Numbered from the stretch's first letter, positions 1-6,926 are shown. The stretch: DNA of 16,411 nucleotides from DATEVL01 sp035471625 (GCA_035471625.1 DATIPT010000163.1:1-16411), one strand, 5' to 3'. The notes: generated by a model not told the origin, from the sequence alone. Translations and numbers: made by a program.

Positions 1-654
1 CCCTCGCCTCGCCCGCGGTCTCCATCGGCCACGGCAACGTCACCATCCAGGCCTACCGAACGGGAACGGTTGTGACGGGTCTTCTCGTCTCCCTCGCAGC
101 TCTCGCCGCTCACCAGCAGCGGCGCGTCACGCCCCTTCGCCGGCGGGGGGAATTCCGACCCGTTCCTGGTCCGCTTCGGCAGCGTTCCCTCCAACCTCGG
201 CCTCGACGGGGTGTTCACCGTCGTCTTGACCTTCGACAACACCTGTGTGGTCTCGGGCACGATCTCGCGCGCCGCGCCGACGATCACCCCGACTCCGACG
301 GCCAGCGACACGCCGACCCCGTCCAACACGCCGACACCGTCGCGCACCCCGACGAACACCCTGACGCCCACCCGGACCTTCACGCCGTCGATCACGCCGA
401 CGCCCTCGCGCACCCCGACAGCCTCCCGAACCCCGACCCCGACGATCACGCTGACGCCATCGAATACCCCGACCCGCACCAACACGCCGACGCGGACCCT
501 CACCCCGTCCGTCACGCCGACGCCATCCAGGACCCCGACCCGGACGCCCACGTCGACGCGCACCCCGACGCGCACGCCGACGACCGGGCCGACGCCGACC
601 TCGGCTCCCTCGATCACGCCCACCCGCACCGCGACCTCACCGATCTTCGGCTAG
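1..654 (+). CDS. C-terminal part of a secreted protein with Thr-Pro-rich tail (5' end off window, apparent frameshift)
   Basis: The gene enters from the left edge. The convincing reading at the right is the frame ending in TAG at 652-654. It holds a beta-rich stretch (SDPFLVRFG at about 160-186, then GVFTVVLTFDNTCVVSGTIS at about 208-267) followed from 277 by about 120 residues of Thr-Pro repeats ending TSPIFG. Such tails are common surface linkers in Chloroflexota and other secreted proteins. In that frame a TGA lies at 73-75, and the only later start is GTG at 211, in the middle of the beta-rich domain and without a ribosome binding site. Before about position 75 the protein-like reading is another frame (VSIGHGNVTIQAYRTGTVV, about 18-74). 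A frame change near 73-100 is therefore likely, either a real mutation or a base error. The function of the missing N-terminal part is unknown. Confidence 0.55.
277..640 (+). repeat. Degenerate Thr-Pro-coding tandem repeat
   Basis: A low-complexity stretch built from variants of ACNCCGACN units, coding for TPTPT, TPSNTPTPS, TPTRTPT and similar runs. The repeat is degenerate, with Ser, Arg, Asn and Ala substitutions, so it is a protein-level tail rather than a pure microsatellite. Read in the +2 frame the same bases give a spurious Asp-Ala-His-Pro-rich reading frame. Confidence 0.85.
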
Positions 655-670
655 GCGAGCGAGCCTCTTT

Positions 671-700
671 CCATCCCTGAGAGGTACCGTTGGGGGATGG
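671..700 (+). terminator. Inverted repeat after the Thr-Pro protein (possible terminator)
   Basis: CCATCCC (671-677) pairs perfectly with GGGATGG (694-700) around a 16-base loop, beginning 16 bases after the stop codon at 654. There is no T-run after it, so it is at best a weak or factor-assisted terminator. The loop includes CCTGAGAGGT, which recurs upstream of the signalling gene that starts at 5601. Confidence 0.3.
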
Positions 701-751
701 TCGCCGTCCCGGTGTAAGACACCTGCAAGGTGGAACGTCGCAGCCTGCGCC

Positions 752-757
752 TATCAT
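752..757 (+). promoter_or_regulatory. Putative -10 box of the receiver-GGDEF gene
   Basis: TATCAT differs from TATAAT at one position and ends 8 bases before ATG 766 and 5 before GTG 763. Transcription would start on or just before the start codon, giving a leaderless mRNA. No convincing -35 hexamer lies 16-18 bases upstream, so support is moderate. Confidence 0.35.
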
Positions 758-765
758 CGAAGGTG

Positions 766-1755
766 ATGGGAAAGAGAGATCCAGGCATCGCGCCGCTTGC
801 GCCGGGCCAGTCCCGGATCACGCCCATGGACGAGCCCGAGCCGATCGAGGGCCCTGTCGGGCTGGCGCTCGTTGCTGACGACGACAACGACTTCCGACAG
901 ATGCTCGCTCGGCGGGCGCGACGGATGGGATTGACGGTCGTCGAGGCCGAGGATGGCGCCAAGGCGCTGGAGGCCATTTCTGAGCACGCTTTCGATGTCC
1001 TGGTTCTCGACGTGTATATGCCAGGCGCTACGGGGTTGGACGTCTTTCAGGCGGCCCGCAGGGATCAGCCCGATGTCCAGGCGATCCTGCTGACGGGGAG
1101 CGCTTCGGTCGAGACCGCCGTCGGCGCCCTGCGGCAGGGCGCCTACGACTACCTCACCAAGCCGCTCGAAAGCCTGGCCACCTTCGAGGTCTCGCTGACC
1201 CGGGCCCTGGAGCACCGCCACCTGATCCGAGAGAATGCGCGCCTGTTCGCCGAGGTCCAGCGCCTGGCCATCACCGACCCCCTCACGGGCCTGTTCAACC
1301 GGCATCGATTGGCGGAGGCACTCGAGACCGAGTTCGTCCGGGCCTCCCGCTACGGGCGGCCGGTCTCAATGATCATGATGGACCTGGATAATCTGAAGCT
1401 CGTCAACGACACCCTCGGCCACGGAACCGGGGATGAGGTGCTGAAGAAGGTGGCGGCAGCCATCCACAATCACATCCGGCGGCTCGACTTGCCGACCCGT
1501 TTCGGAGGGGACGAGTTCCTCGTGCTCCTACCCGAAACGCTTCTGGAGGATGCGGAGCGGGTGGCGGAGCGGATCGCCTTCGAGATCCGCCAGATTCGGG
1601 TGAACTCGGTCTCCGTAACGGCGAGCACCGGAGTGGTGCAGTGGAGTCCGATGTACGGGACCAGCAAGGAATTCCTCGCCGCCGTCGATCAGGCCCTGTA
1701 TGCGGCCAAGCGACGAGGGCGAGGCGCCATCGTCATTCAGCCAGTCGCGGCCTGA
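766..1755 (+). CDS. Response regulator with GGDEF diguanylate cyclase domain
   Basis: 329 residues from ATG 766. A receiver domain covers about 33-148: acidic ADDD at 37-40, phosphoacceptor Asp82 (LDVYMPG), Thr110 and Lys132 (TKP). A helical linker (about 150-168) leads to a GGDEF domain (about 169-325) that begins at TDPLTGLFNR, has the exact catalytic GGDEF at 247-251, and has an inhibitory RxxD site (R238-D241) five residues before it. By family knowledge it dimerises on phosphorylation, makes c-di-GMP from two GTP, and is inhibited by its product. It is cytoplasmic, with no membrane segment. Start choice: GTG 730 and ATG 826 are in the same frame; 766 fits the -10 box at 752-757, and there is no good ribosome binding site for any of them. 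No cognate kinase is adjacent. Confidence 0.9.
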   Translation: MGKRDPGIAPLAPGQSRITPMDEPEPIEGPVGLALVADDDNDFRQMLARRARRMGLTVVEAEDGAKALEAISEHAFDVLVLDVYMPGATGLDVFQAARRDQPDVQAILLTGSASVETAVGALRQGAYDYLTKPLESLATFEVSLTRALEHRHLIRENARLFAEVQRLAITDPLTGLFNRHRLAEALETEFVRASRYGRPVSMIMMDLDNLKLVNDTLGHGTGDEVLKKVAAAIHNHIRRLDLPTRFGGDEFLVLLPETLLEDAERVAERIAFEIRQIRVNSVSVTASTGVVQWSPMYGTSKEFLAAVDQALYAAKRRGRGAIVIQPVAA

Positions 1756-1965
1756 TCTGCCACGCTCGACCCAAAGCGCAGCATGGCGACGTCCGGCACC
1801 CTTCGACGGGATTTCTTCGATGGGTGGACGGCCTCCGTATGCGCAGGCGCACTGAGTGTTCCTCTTGAGCGGCGCAGGATCGAGGCGCGCTGCGGCGAAG
1901 CGCTGGAGCTGTCTGTCAGAGGCCCTCGTCCTGCATCCTTGGGTGAATCGGTAGAAAGCCGCAGC
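1756..1965. other. Convergent intergenic region, nothing recognised
   Basis: This 210-base gap separates the stop codons of the GGDEF gene (+) and secF (-). I see only short inverted repeats (for example TGCGC-AG-GCGCA) and no T-run, tRNA or convincing small gene. A reading frame crosses it on the plus strand but continues antisense into secF and has no family resemblance. Confidence 0.6.
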
Positions 1966-2886
1966 TCAAGCGCGGGAGGGTCTGCGCCGGAACCAGGTCT
2001 TCCATTCCCGGTTCTCCCACACGACAAGGATCGGCGCAGCGTTGAAGATCGAGGAGTAGGTGCCGCTCAGGACGCCGATCAGCAGGATCGTCACGAAGTG
2101 CTGCATCGTTACGCCGCCGAAGAGGAGCAGCGACAGCAAGACGAGGGCGACGGTCAGCTGCGTGTTGATCGATCGTCCCAGGGTCTGGACGATCGAGTGG
2201 TTCACCAGGACGTCGTAGGGGAGTCGTCGAAGCGTCTTCTGGTTCTCGCGGATCCGGTCGAAGACGACGATTGAATCGTGAACCGAGAAGCCGATCACCG
2301 TCAAGAGCGCCGTCAGGAAGAGGGAGTCGACTTCCCAGCCCAGGAAGTGAGCCAATAGGACCTGGATGCTGATCACGACGGCAACGTCGTGGAGCATCGC
2401 CAGGATGGCTGCCACGCCATACCGGACCGCGTGGGCGACGCCGCGAAAGGCATAGGTGATGTAGGCCAGGATGCCCAGAACGGCCAGGGCGACCGCCCCG
2501 ACGGCCCGCTGACCGACTTCGGCCCCGATCGAGGGGCCGACCTGCTCATCGCGCAGGATTGTCAGGCCGCCGTCCGCCGTCTCTTCCAGGAGCGACAGGA
2601 GGGCGGCGCGTTGGTCGGCGGCAAGGGGCTTGGTCCGCAACACCAAGTCGGTATCACCCGCAGTTTGGACGAGGGCTTCGGATATCCCGGCGTCCTCCGC
2701 CAGCGTGACGACCGCTGCGGGCTGTGGGCGCATTCCCGGCTCAAAACGCACCTCAAGCAGGTTCCCGCCGGTGAAATCGATCGCCGCCTCCGGCGGTCCC
2801 CAGACCAGCAAGCCGATCAGGCCGGGCAGGATCACGACGGCGGAGATCAGGAAGTACAGGTAGCGGCGTCCGACGATGTCGATCAT
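1966..2886 (-). CDS. secF: Protein translocase subunit SecF
   Basis: 306 residues, the usual length for stand-alone SecF. One N-terminal membrane segment (about 10-30) is followed by the conserved IDFTGG (36-41), a periplasmic/extracytoplasmic P1 domain (to about 120) and five more membrane segments. The signature GFSVHDSIVVFDRIREN lies at 199-215. SecF and SecD form the RND-type complex that uses the proton or sodium gradient to help pull preproteins out of SecYEG. ATG 2886 follows the secD stop by 6 bases, so the two are co-transcribed and probably translationally coupled. The Arg-rich C-terminus (FRRRPSRA) would lie in the cytoplasm. Confidence 0.96.
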   Translation of the reverse strand: MIDIVGRRYLYFLISAVVILPGLIGLLVWGPPEAAIDFTGGNLLEVRFEPGMRPQPAAVVTLAEDAGISEALVQTAGDTDLVLRTKPLAADQRAALLSLLEETADGGLTILRDEQVGPSIGAEVGQRAVGAVALAVLGILAYITYAFRGVAHAVRYGVAAILAMLHDVAVVISIQVLLAHFLGWEVDSLFLTALLTVIGFSVHDSIVVFDRIRENQKTLRRLPYDVLVNHSIVQTLGRSINTQLTVALVLLSLLLFGGVTMQHFVTILLIGVLSGTYSSIFNAAPILVVWENREWKTWFRRRPSRA

Positions 2887-2892
2887 GTCGGT

Positions 2893-4257
2893 TCAGATCC
2901 CATACCAGGTCGGGTGCTCGGCGAACTTCAGTCGATCGAGCACCAGGTGGAGGAGAGTGCGCGTCACCACGATGGCTGTGAACATGCTCACGACGACACC
3001 GATGGAGAGGGTCAGGGCAAACCCCTTGACGATGCTCGCCCCATAGGTGCTTCCGAACCAGTAGAGGATCCCGCAGGTGATCAAGGTTGAAAGGTTCGAG
3101 TCGCGGATCGAAGGCCAGGCCCGTTTGAATCCAAGGTCCGTCGCCTGGCGGAGTTCCCGGCCGTCTCGCAGCTCCTCGCGCATCCGCTCGAAAATCAGGA
3201 TATTGGCGTCGACCGCCATTCCAAGCGACAGGATGAACCCGGCGACGCCGGGGAGGGTGAGTGTGACCGGGATGAGCTTGAACAAGGAGAAGGTCAGCAA
3301 CGCGTAGATCAGAAGGGCCAGCGAAGCGAGGACGCCTGGCAGCCGGTAGTACAGCACCATGAAGAGGATCACAATACCCAGACCGATGATGCCGGCCTGG
3401 AGACTCTTCTGGAGCGAATCCTGGCCGAGGGTGGGGCCGACGGCCTTGCTCTCGACGACCTTGAGCGGGACGGGCAGGGACCCGTAGCGCAGCTGCACCG
3501 CGAGCTGGTTGGCCTCTTCGATGGTGAAGTTCCCGGTGATCCGGGCTTCCCCCCCGGTGATTGGCTCGGAGATCGTTGGGGCCGAAAGGATCATCTTGTC
3601 GAGCACGATCGCCAGCGATTGCCCGACGTGCTCACGGGTGTAGGCCGCGAAGGCGTCGGCGCTGGACGGGTTGAAGCGGATATCGACCGCAAAGCCACCG
3701 AGAGTGTCCTGGGACGCCACGGCGCTCTCCAGGTCGGCGCCGGTGAGGACCGTATGGAAGACGGTCGCTGGCACCTCGGGCGTCGGCTCGTCCGGTCCGG
3801 CCGTCGGCGCAGGGGCCGCACTCCGCCCGTAATCCGTTGTGATCGGCTGGAGTTTCAGGGTCTCGATTTCAAGCGGGGTGAGGCCGCTGAAATCGACGAA
3901 CTCCAGGAGGGCGGTCTCACGGATCGTGGCCACCGCCTGCTCAGTGTCCTCGACCCCCGGGAGCTCGACCAGGATCCGGCGCGCCCCCGCCACCTGGACA
4001 ACAGGCTCGGTGACGCCCAGGGCGTTCACGCGGTTCTCGACGATATCGCGCGCCGCCTGCATCTGTTCCGTTGTGATTTCGGCTTCTTCGGGAAGGTCGG
4101 CCTCGAGCAAGACACGCAGGCCGCCCTGCAGGTCGAGGCCGCGGACGACCTCGATCGACCGGTCAATCGGTCCGAGGTGGACGCCGGGATTGTCGGGCCA
4201 GACGACCCACAGGCCCGCCAAGATCAAGATCAGGATAACGACCGTGCGTCGACCCAT
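2893..4257 (-). CDS. secD: Protein translocase subunit SecD
   Basis: 454 residues. An N-terminal membrane segment (about 4-20) leads to the conserved GLDLQGGLRVLLE (40-52), then the large extracytoplasmic P1 domain (to about 275), which carries a short Pro-rich insert near 147-165. Five membrane segments follow (about 285-440), with the family motif GMAVDANILIFER at 346-358. The partner is SecF immediately downstream. Its own TATAAT-type promoter lies 60 bases upstream, so it need not depend on the upstream phosphatase/NTPase genes on the same strand. There is no clear ribosome binding site before ATG 4257; the leader instead carries a stable hairpin. Confidence 0.96.
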   Translation of the reverse strand: MGRRTVVILILILAGLWVVWPDNPGVHLGPIDRSIEVVRGLDLQGGLRVLLEADLPEEAEITTEQMQAARDIVENRVNALGVTEPVVQVAGARRILVELPGVEDTEQAVATIRETALLEFVDFSGLTPLEIETLKLQPITTDYGRSAAPAPTAGPDEPTPEVPATVFHTVLTGADLESAVASQDTLGGFAVDIRFNPSSADAFAAYTREHVGQSLAIVLDKMILSAPTISEPITGGEARITGNFTIEEANQLAVQLRYGSLPVPLKVVESKAVGPTLGQDSLQKSLQAGIIGLGIVILFMVLYYRLPGVLASLALLIYALLTFSLFKLIPVTLTLPGVAGFILSLGMAVDANILIFERMREELRDGRELRQATDLGFKRAWPSIRDSNLSTLITCGILYWFGSTYGASIVKGFALTLSIGVVVSMFTAIVVTRTLLHLVLDRLKFAEHPTWYGI

Positions 4258-4278
4258 TCGCTATGCTCGCTCGCGGCT

Positions 4279-4307
4279 GGCCAGCGCCGCGAAGCCCAGC
4301 GCTGGCC
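4279..4307 (-). promoter_or_regulatory. Hairpin at the 5' end of the secDF leader
   Basis: A perfect 9-bp inverted repeat (GGCCAGCGC at 4279-4287, GCGCTGGCC at 4299-4307) with an 11-base loop. If transcription starts about 7 bases after the -10 box (near 4310), the stem forms almost at the mRNA 5' end, 21 bases before the secD ATG. It could stabilise the mRNA or act as an operator; the symmetry is directly visible, the role is inferred. Confidence 0.5.
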
Positions 4308-4316
4308 CAGGCGAAG

Positions 4317-4322
4317 ATTATA
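4317..4322 (-). promoter_or_regulatory. -10 box of the secDF promoter
   Basis: A perfect TATAAT on the minus strand, 59 bases before the secD start, in otherwise GC-rich sequence. The expected start of transcription is near 4310. No good -35 hexamer is seen at 17 bases (CCTCCG), so the promoter may need an activator or another contact. Confidence 0.6.
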
Positions 4323-4372
4323 AACCAAGAGAACCTGGGCGGAGGCTCGCGTGCGTCCGGTCGATCCGGTCT

Positions 4373-4753
4373 TCAATCCAGTCCAAGGGCTTCGAGGACG
4401 GCCGCCAGGACGGCCTCGGGTTCCATCTCGTCCGTCGCCAGGTAGACGTCGCAATGGGCGCGGGCATGCCGGAGCCGGGCTAGTTGCTCCTCGTGCTCAC
4501 GGGGGAGCCAATCCAGATTCTTGCGGCGAGTACAGGTTTCGTAGGTGGCATCGAGGAACACAAGCGTATCGGGGCGGGCGATCCGCTGCCACATGTCGGC
4601 GACATAGGAATGCTCTTGGGCGATCTGGCGAGCGGAGTGTCCGAGTCGGCGAAGACCGGCAACGAGGGTCGTCTTGCCCGCCGCGCAGGGTCCGACGACG
4701 GCGATCCCGCCGCGGGCGGTAGCTCGGAGGGGTGTAGAATCGCTGATGGACAC
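4373..4753 (-). CDS. Small P-loop NTPase / kinase-like protein
   Basis: 126 residues from GTG 4753. A Walker A motif (GPCAAGKT, 21-28) follows a hydrophobic strand (GIAVV), and a Walker-B-like strand TLVFLDAT lies at 63-70. The compact fold resembles small nucleoside-kinase-like P-loop proteins, shorter than adenylate or shikimate kinases (about 170-210 residues). The substrate cannot be told from sequence. The charged stretch YETCTRRKNLDW (71-82) sits where such kinases often carry lid residues. It lies 11 bases downstream of the phosphatase stop codon and is probably in the same operon. The start is uncertain: no ribosome binding site precedes GTG 4753, and the frame stays open upstream across the phosphatase gene. 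Confidence 0.7.
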   Translation of the reverse strand: MSISDSTPLRATARGGIAVVGPCAAGKTTLVAGLRRLGHSARQIAQEHSYVADMWQRIARPDTLVFLDATYETCTRRKNLDWLPREHEEQLARLRHARAHCDVYLATDEMEPEAVLAAVLEALGLD

Positions 4754-4764
4754 GGCCGTGCGGG

Positions 4765-5466
4765 CTAGAGGGGCATGCGGACGGCCAGGCGCCGCACCTC
4801 CTCGCCTTCCCGAGGCAGGATTGCAGCGACCAGGATTGAGATATCGTCCGACGGCCGGCCGTCTTCGGCCTCCAGGGCTCGGCGGAGCAGGGTGTCGGCC
4901 CACGTGTCGGGGTCGGCGGGCCCGGTGGCGGCGAGGGCATGGGCCTCGGCGACGGGATCCACGGGGTGCCCGGAGCGCTCGCCGGCGTGGACCAGCCCGT
5001 CGGTGAAAACGACCGCCGTCAGTCCGACGGCCAGCGGGAACTGGTGGATCTCGGGCCGGACGCCGCGACGCCCACCTACCGGATCCGTGGGGCCATCCAG
5101 AAGGCTCACAACCCCGTCCTGGATGAGGACGACCGGGGCAGGGTTGTTGCGGGTGATGACGAGGCTTTGGGACAGCAAGTCGAGCGACAGGATGTTCAGC
5201 GTCGCCACGACCTTTCCCGAGCGTTGGGTGTAGAGGTAGTCGGAGGCGGCCCGGGCGGCAGCCCCGTCGCGAACGCCGTCGGCCAGCAGACTGATGGCTT
5301 TGCGCACGACGATGTTGGCGATCGCCTTGGCCGGCTTGCCCGACATCTGGCCGTCGGCGAGCACGACCGAAAGCCCGCCGGACGGACGCTCGATCATCTC
5401 GAGGGTGTCGCCGCTTTCCGGGGTGGCATACTTGCGGACTTTGGCGACAGCGACCCGCGCTTCCAT
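4765..5466 (-). CDS. SpoIIE/PP2C-family serine phosphatase
   Basis: 233 residues, a bare catalytic domain with no sensor or membrane segment. The pattern fits SpoIIE-type PP2C phosphatases: SGD (18-20), VLADGQMSG (35-43), FTDGLV (154-159) and RPSDDISI (204-211). Asp20, Asp38, Asp156 and Asp208 would be the metal ligands. In this family such proteins remove phosphate from Ser/Thr, often on anti-sigma-factor antagonists or other partner-switch proteins. No anti-sigma or STAS gene lies in the window. The gene starts exactly where a leaderless transcript would begin (promoter 5473-5501), diverges from the degenerate kinase/receiver gene and is followed by the small P-loop NTPase. Confidence 0.85.
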   Translation of the reverse strand: MEARVAVAKVRKYATPESGDTLEMIERPSGGLSVVLADGQMSGKPAKAIANIVVRKAISLLADGVRDGAAARAASDYLYTQRSGKVVATLNILSLDLLSQSLVITRNNPAPVVLIQDGVVSLLDGPTDPVGGRRGVRPEIHQFPLAVGLTAVVFTDGLVHAGERSGHPVDPVAEAHALAATGPADPDTWADTLLRRALEAEDGRPSDDISILVAAILPREGEEVRRLAVRMPL

Positions 5467-5472
5467 GGCGAC

Positions 5473-5501
5473 ATTCTACCTATGGGCGCGCGCACTGTCG
5501 A
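5473..5501 (-). promoter_or_regulatory. Promoter of the phosphatase gene (leaderless)
   Basis: On the minus strand: -35 TCGACA (5496-5501, 5/6 match to TTGACA), a 17-base spacer, and -10 TAGAAT (5473-5478, 5/6 match to TATAAT). Six bases separate the -10 from the ATG, so the A of the start codon is the predicted first base of the transcript. Confidence 0.7.
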
Positions 5502-5521
5502 ATCTGTAAGGTGGCGGCAAG

Positions 5522-5550
5522 GCTTGCGGCCACCCGGGCTGGAATAGAGT
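5522..5550 (+). promoter_or_regulatory. Weak promoter candidate for the degenerate kinase/receiver gene
   Basis: TAGAGT at 5545-5550 could be a -10 box, with TTGCGG (5524-5529) 15 bases upstream as a poor -35. An 8-bp inverted repeat (AGGCTTGC 5520-5527, GCAAGCCT 5558-5565) straddles this -10 and could be an operator. All of this lies in the 134-base divergent region shared with the phosphatase promoter. Confidence 0.3.
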
Positions 5551-5570
5551 AGGGAGTGCAAGCCTGAGAG

Positions 5571-5587
5571 GTGCCCCGCCGGGGCAC
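5571..5587 (+). promoter_or_regulatory. Hairpin directly before the ribosome binding site
   Basis: GTGCCCC-GCC-GGGGCAC is a perfect 7-bp, nearly all-GC stem with a 3-base loop, ending one base before the GGGAGG ribosome binding site at 5589-5594. It lies in the expected mRNA leader and could limit or position ribosome access, or terminate early transcripts. Its effect is inferred. Confidence 0.45.
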
Positions 5588-5588
5588 T

Positions 5589-5594
5589 GGGAGG
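5589..5594 (+). promoter_or_regulatory. Ribosome binding site deciding a TTG start
   Basis: GGGAGG with a 6-base spacer to TTG 5601 is much better than anything before GTG 5571, which lies inside the hairpin. It argues for the TTG start of the downstream gene. Confidence 0.6.
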
Positions 5595-5600
5595 TTCCGC

Positions 5601-6893
5601 TTGGCGTCCGACCGGCCTGGCCCGGTAGACCTGCCCCGTGTGATCGAGCAGGCAATTGAGAAGATTTCCGCCCTCCTGGGCGATCGCCCGGTCTCGGTGG
5701 TGGCCGCCTACCCGGCACATCTCCCGGCCCTCGACGGGGATCCCGACCGTCTGGTCGACATCCTCGAAGGACTGATTGCCGGTACGGTCGAACGGACCCA
5801 GCATGGGGAAGTCGGCGTCCGCGCCGCGCTGTCGTCGCGCCTCCCGGACCGCGTGGACAAGCAAGCACGCCCTTCGGAGGCCGGACCATGGGCGATCATC
5901 AGCATCGCCCCGCGCGGGAATGGTCTCACGGCTCAGACTCTCCAGGCGCTGCTTGCCGAGCGGACACCCAGCCGTGCCGGAGGTCTGGCCGGGGTGGACT
6001 GCCGCCGCGAACTCGAGTCGATGGGCGGCGAGTTGTGGGTGGAATCCGATCTCGAGGAACCGGAGCTCCGCTTGGCCCTGCCGCTGCGGGCGGCGCTCTC
6101 TCCAGCGACCGACGTCTCGTCCCTTCGCCGCTCCCTCGTCAAGCACCTTCCGAAGGATGGCTCTCCTGTCCGCCGGCTCTTAACCTTGGTCGAGGATCCG
6201 GAGCTCAGCGAAACCCTGGCGACGGAACTCTCCGGGGCTGGGTACCAGGTGATCAACGCCCAGGATGGGGACGAGGTCCTGGCCCTAGCGAGGCGGGAGG
6301 CCCCCGATCTCATCCTGCTGGATATCCTGGCACGCGAGCCGACGGCGTTTGAAGTTGCGATGGTTCTCAAGCAGGACGCGCGTGTCGCCCGAATCCCGGT
6401 GCTCTTCATGACCTCGGTCGGCGATCCCGACGCCGGGATGCGCATGAGCGCGGTCGACTTCGTCGTCCGACCGACAGGAACAGGGGCGCTGGTGGCGGCG
6501 ATCGAGGCGGCCTTGCATGCCGTGCCGGCTCCGGTCACGCGGGTCATGGTCGTGGAGCCGAGCGATGCCCTGCGCGAAACGATGGTGGTGATGATCCAGG
6601 CGCACGGGTACCGTGTCACGGAGGCGACCGGCGCGGAAGAAGCCCTGGTCCTGGCGGAACGGGTGCAACCCGGGTTGGTCCTCGTCAACGCCGGCCTGGC
6701 CCAGGACCGAGACTACTGGTTGCTGCGAGGCTTGCGGCAGTTGTCGACCGAAATGCCGGTCTTCGTCTTGGCGGAAGTGATGTCGGAGGCCGAAGGCCGG
6801 GCGGCCGTTCGGCGCGGCGCGTCGGGTTTTACCGACACCGGCAAGTTGCCTGATCTGTTGAGTCGAGTGCGGGGCGGCGGGGTGACGTCCTAG
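5601..6893 (+). CDS. Degenerate HATPase - receiver - pseudo-receiver signalling protein
   Basis: 430 residues from TTG 5601. Residues about 10-165 resemble a histidine-kinase ATPase domain: DPDRL (47-51) begins an N-box in which both usual Asn are Gly (G57, G61); the ATP-contacting Asp of the DxGxG box is missing (PRGNGL, 104-109); and GGLA...SMGGELWVES (127-149) matches the G2 box and following strands. There is no HisKA or His-box. Receiver 1 (about 192-305) keeps Glu198-Asp199, Asp241 and Thr271 but has Arg290 for the usual Lys. Receiver 2 (about 314-425) has Asn363 at the phosphoacceptor site and Glu-Pro for the acidic pair, so it should not be phosphorylated. ATP use looks unlikely; it reads as a protein-interaction or sensing module. 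It is divergent from the phosphatase, a plausible partner. Confidence 0.75.
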   Translation: MASDRPGPVDLPRVIEQAIEKISALLGDRPVSVVAAYPAHLPALDGDPDRLVDILEGLIAGTVERTQHGEVGVRAALSSRLPDRVDKQARPSEAGPWAIISIAPRGNGLTAQTLQALLAERTPSRAGGLAGVDCRRELESMGGELWVESDLEEPELRLALPLRAALSPATDVSSLRRSLVKHLPKDGSPVRRLLTLVEDPELSETLATELSGAGYQVINAQDGDEVLALARREAPDLILLDILAREPTAFEVAMVLKQDARVARIPVLFMTSVGDPDAGMRMSAVDFVVRPTGTGALVAAIEAALHAVPAPVTRVMVVEPSDALRETMVVMIQAHGYRVTEATGAEEALVLAERVQPGLVLVNAGLAQDRDYWLLRGLRQLSTEMPVFVLAEVMSEAEGRAAVRRGASGFTDTGKLPDLLSRVRGGGVTS

Positions 6894-6926
6894 CCGGAGG
6901 TCGGAGAGCCGCGGAGAGCGGGACGC

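Noticed and set aside
72..680. Reading frame rich in Asp, Ala, His and Pro over the Thr-Pro tail
   Set aside because: It is the +2 reading of the Thr-Pro codons (ACNCCGACN), and the Thr-Pro frame is the known type of surface tail.
1783..2274. Plus-strand reading frame in the gap after the GGDEF gene
   Set aside because: It runs antisense into secF, has no recognisable domain and no ribosome binding site.
5563..5600. TPP riboswitch suggested by CTGAGA
   Set aside because: Only the short CTGAGA string matches. The other conserved THI-box segments are absent and the space is too small for the aptamer.
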